Below are positions 6,894 through 7,950 of a stretch of 7,950 nucleotides of DNA, piece by piece. The DNA is from DATARH01 sp035504235 (lineage in GTDB: Bacteria > Pseudomonadota > Alphaproteobacteria > ATCC43930 > CGMCC-115725). The stretch's first letter is position 1. Every line of letters starts with the position of its first letter. A program made the position numbers and the translations under genes. Under the pieces are notes generated by a model. The model was not told the origin of the DNA and did not search any database. It saw only the letters and a list, made by a program, of their open reading frames with translations. The stretch covers positions 1-7,950 of the forward strand of contig DATJSH010000039.1 of the NCBI GenBank assembly GCA_035504235.1. The letters run 5' to 3'.

Positions 6894-7059
6894 CCTGGCT
6901 CCGGGTATGGCGTATCTGCCAAATCGCGTAATGTTGGCCCGACGGCGACGGAACGGCGCCAAGGATTGCAGCCGATTCGCTCGCGATCCGGTCAATGAAT
7001 AAGGGAGCCGGCACCGGGCCGGAAGGGGACAGCAGTAGCCGCGCACAGCGTGGAGGGGC
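6875..7059 (+). promoter_or_regulatory. ftsA-ftsZ intergenic region, likely ftsZ promoter and leader
   Basis: This 185-base gap is the only non-coding stretch in a run of otherwise overlapping genes. The T-tract end of the region (6881-6935) is locally richer in A+T than the genes around it. It contains two GANTC sites (GATTC at 6880-6884 and 6974-6978), the sequence methylated by CcrM in alphaproteobacteria. A GC hairpin is possible at 7008-7022 (CCGGC and GCCGG around ACCGG), about 30 bases before the ribosome site. I see no convincing -35/-10 pair; TTCGAC 6882-6887 with TATGGC 6906-6911 (18-base spacer) is a weak candidate. No TTAA-N7-TTAA CtrA box was seen. Many alphaproteobacteria have a separate ftsZ promoter here, so that role is likely but inferred. 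Confidence 0.5.
7052..7056 (+). promoter_or_regulatory. Ribosome binding site of ftsZ
   Basis: GGAGG, followed by GG, lies three bases before the ATG at 7060 and six before the adjacent in-frame ATG at 7063. Spacing favours the second ATG, whereas counting residues to the conserved core (M-x-INL) fits the first. The two starts differ by one residue. Confidence 0.7.
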
Positions 7060-7950
7060 ATGATGATTAACTTGAGCATCCCGAGAGACGAGCAGGAGCT
7101 TAAGCCCCGCATAACCGTCATCGGGGTCGGCGGCGCCGGGGGCAACGCGGTCAACAACATGATCCGAGCCAACCTGGTCGGCTGCGAGTTCATCGCCTGC
7201 AACACCGACGCGCAATCGCTACAGCTGTCGACGGCGCCGCGGAAAATTCAGCTCGGCATCGGCGTGACGCGCGGGCTCGGCGCCGGATCGCGGCCCGATG
7301 TCGGCCGAGCGGCGGCGGAAGAGGCGATTGATGACATCCTTGAATCGCTGCAGGGCTCGAACATGGTGTTCATCACCGGCGGGATGGGCGGCGGCACCGG
7401 CACCGGCGCCGCGCCGGTCATTGCTCGCATCGCGCGCGAATCCGGGATTCTGACCGTCGGCGTCGTCACCAAGCCGTTCCATTTCGAGGGCGTCCACCGG
7501 ATGCGCACCGCGGAGGCGGGCATCGAGGAGCTGCAGAAATTTGTCGACACGCTGATCATCATCCCGAACCAGAACCTGTTCCGCGTCGCCAACGAGCGCA
7601 CCACCTTCGCCGATGCGTTCAAGATGGCCGACGACGTGCTTCACGCCGGCGTTCGCGGAGTCACCGACCTGATGGTGATGCCCGGCCTGATCAATCTCGA
7701 CTTCGCCGACATCCGCACGGTGATGAGCGAGATGGGCAAGGCGATGATGGGCACCGGCGAGGCCGAGGGCGAGCGTCGCGCGGTCGACGCGGCCGAGGCG
7801 GCGATCTCCAACCCGCTGCTCGAAGACGTATCGATGAAGGGCGCGCGCGGCGTCCTCATCAACATCACCGGCGGCCTCGACATGACCCTGTTCGAGGTCG
7901 ACGAGGCGGCCAATCGCGTGCGCGAGGAAGTCGACCCCAACGCCAACATC
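7060..7950 (+). CDS. ftsZ: Cell division protein FtsZ (tubulin-like GTPase), 3' end beyond window
   Basis: FtsZ polymerises in the cytoplasm with GTP into the Z-ring that recruits the divisome. The frame from ATG 7060 is open for 297 codons to the window edge, with no stop, so the end of the globular domain, the linker and the C-terminal FtsA-binding peptide are outside. Visible are the short N-tail MMINLSIP, the T1 region GVGGAGGNAVNNM (22-34), NTDAQSL (48-54), GLGAGSRPDVG (72-82), the tubulin signature GGMGGGTGTGAAP (107-119), KPFHFEG (138-144) and PNQNLF (169-174). The T7 synergy loop INLDFAD (211-217) carries the two aspartates that complete the GTPase site of the next subunit. The C-terminal subdomain starts around GTGEAEGERRAVDAAEAAISNP (231-252). 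Key residues look intact. It is separated from ftsA by a 185-base gap and has its own GGAGG, suggesting higher and independent expression. Confidence 0.98.
   Translation, partial: MMINLSIPRDEQELKPRITVIGVGGAGGNAVNNMIRANLVGCEFIACNTDAQSLQLSTAPRKIQLGIGVTRGLGAGSRPDVGRAAAEEAIDDILESLQGSNMVFITGGMGGGTGTGAAPVIARIARESGILTVGVVTKPFHFEGVHRMRTAEAGIEELQKFVDTLIIIPNQNLFRVANERTTFADAFKMADDVLHAGVRGVTDLMVMPGLINLDFADIRTVMSEMGKAMMGTGEAEGERRAVDAAEAAISNPLLEDVSMKGARGVLINITGGLDMTLFEVDEAANRVREEVDPNANI

Noticed and set aside
6882..6911. Sigma-70-like promoter TTCGAC-N18-TATGGC
   Set aside because: Both boxes match the consensus poorly and the -35 candidate is part of the inverted repeat; it is mentioned only as a weak candidate, not called as a feature.
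6896..6911. Sigma-54 promoter-like TGGCTCCGGGTATGGC
   Set aside because: The GG and GC elements are separated by 11 bases rather than the required 10 and the flanks do not match.
6934..6962. TTGGC/GCCAA inverted repeat in the ftsA-ftsZ gap as a possible operator or terminator
   Set aside because: The arms are only five bases, 19 bases apart, with no T tract after them; this is expected by chance in such sequence.
6907..7002. Small 31-codon ORF (MAYLPNRVMLARRRRNGAKD...) in the ftsA-ftsZ gap
   Set aside because: It has no ribosome binding site before its ATG and no recognisable motif, and its arginine-rich composition is what random high-GC sequence gives. Conservation in relatives would be needed before calling it a gene.

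Overview
This window is part of the division and cell wall (dcw) cluster of a high-GC (roughly two thirds G+C by eye) alphaproteobacterium. The order murD(3' end)-ftsW-murG-murC-murB-ftsQ-ftsA-ftsZ(5' part), all on the + strand, is the classical order for the group. The RWWWTVDR start of FtsW and the FtsZ segments KPFHFEGVHRMR and GVRGVTDLMVMPGLINLDFAD recall Rhodospirillales/Sphingomonadales-type alphaproteobacteria. That placement is from memory of the families and was not computed.

Layout: the last 23 codons of murD (1-74) overlap ftsW (71-1189), which overlaps murG (1186-2319), then murC (2316-3752), murB (3749-4690), ftsQ (4683-5558) and ftsA (5555-6874). Every junction is a 4-base ATGA/GTGA stop-start overlap, except murB/ftsQ, which shares 8 bases. 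A 185-base gap (6875-7059), the only non-coding stretch in the window, precedes ftsZ (7060 to the window edge, 297 codons, no stop reached). No tRNA, rRNA, mobile element, CRISPR array or phage gene was seen.

How the genes work together: MurB (with MurA elsewhere) makes UDP-MurNAc. MurC and MurD add the first two stem amino acids. MurG turns lipid I into lipid II. FtsW polymerises lipid II at the septum with its partner transpeptidase FtsI. FtsQ is the bitopic scaffold of the FtsQLB complex. FtsA anchors and organises FtsZ filaments at the membrane. Precursor synthesis and division machinery are thus translated as one tightly coupled block.

This is a core, conserved region and I see no new system. 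Points worth a second look are: no ddl (D-Ala-D-Ala ligase) gene between murB and ftsQ; a perfect 7-bp inverted repeat followed by six Ts at the end of ftsA; two GANTC (CcrM-type) sites in the ftsA-ftsZ gap; a G-to-V change in the SYGGS motif of FtsW; and a proline-rich N-terminal extension on FtsA.
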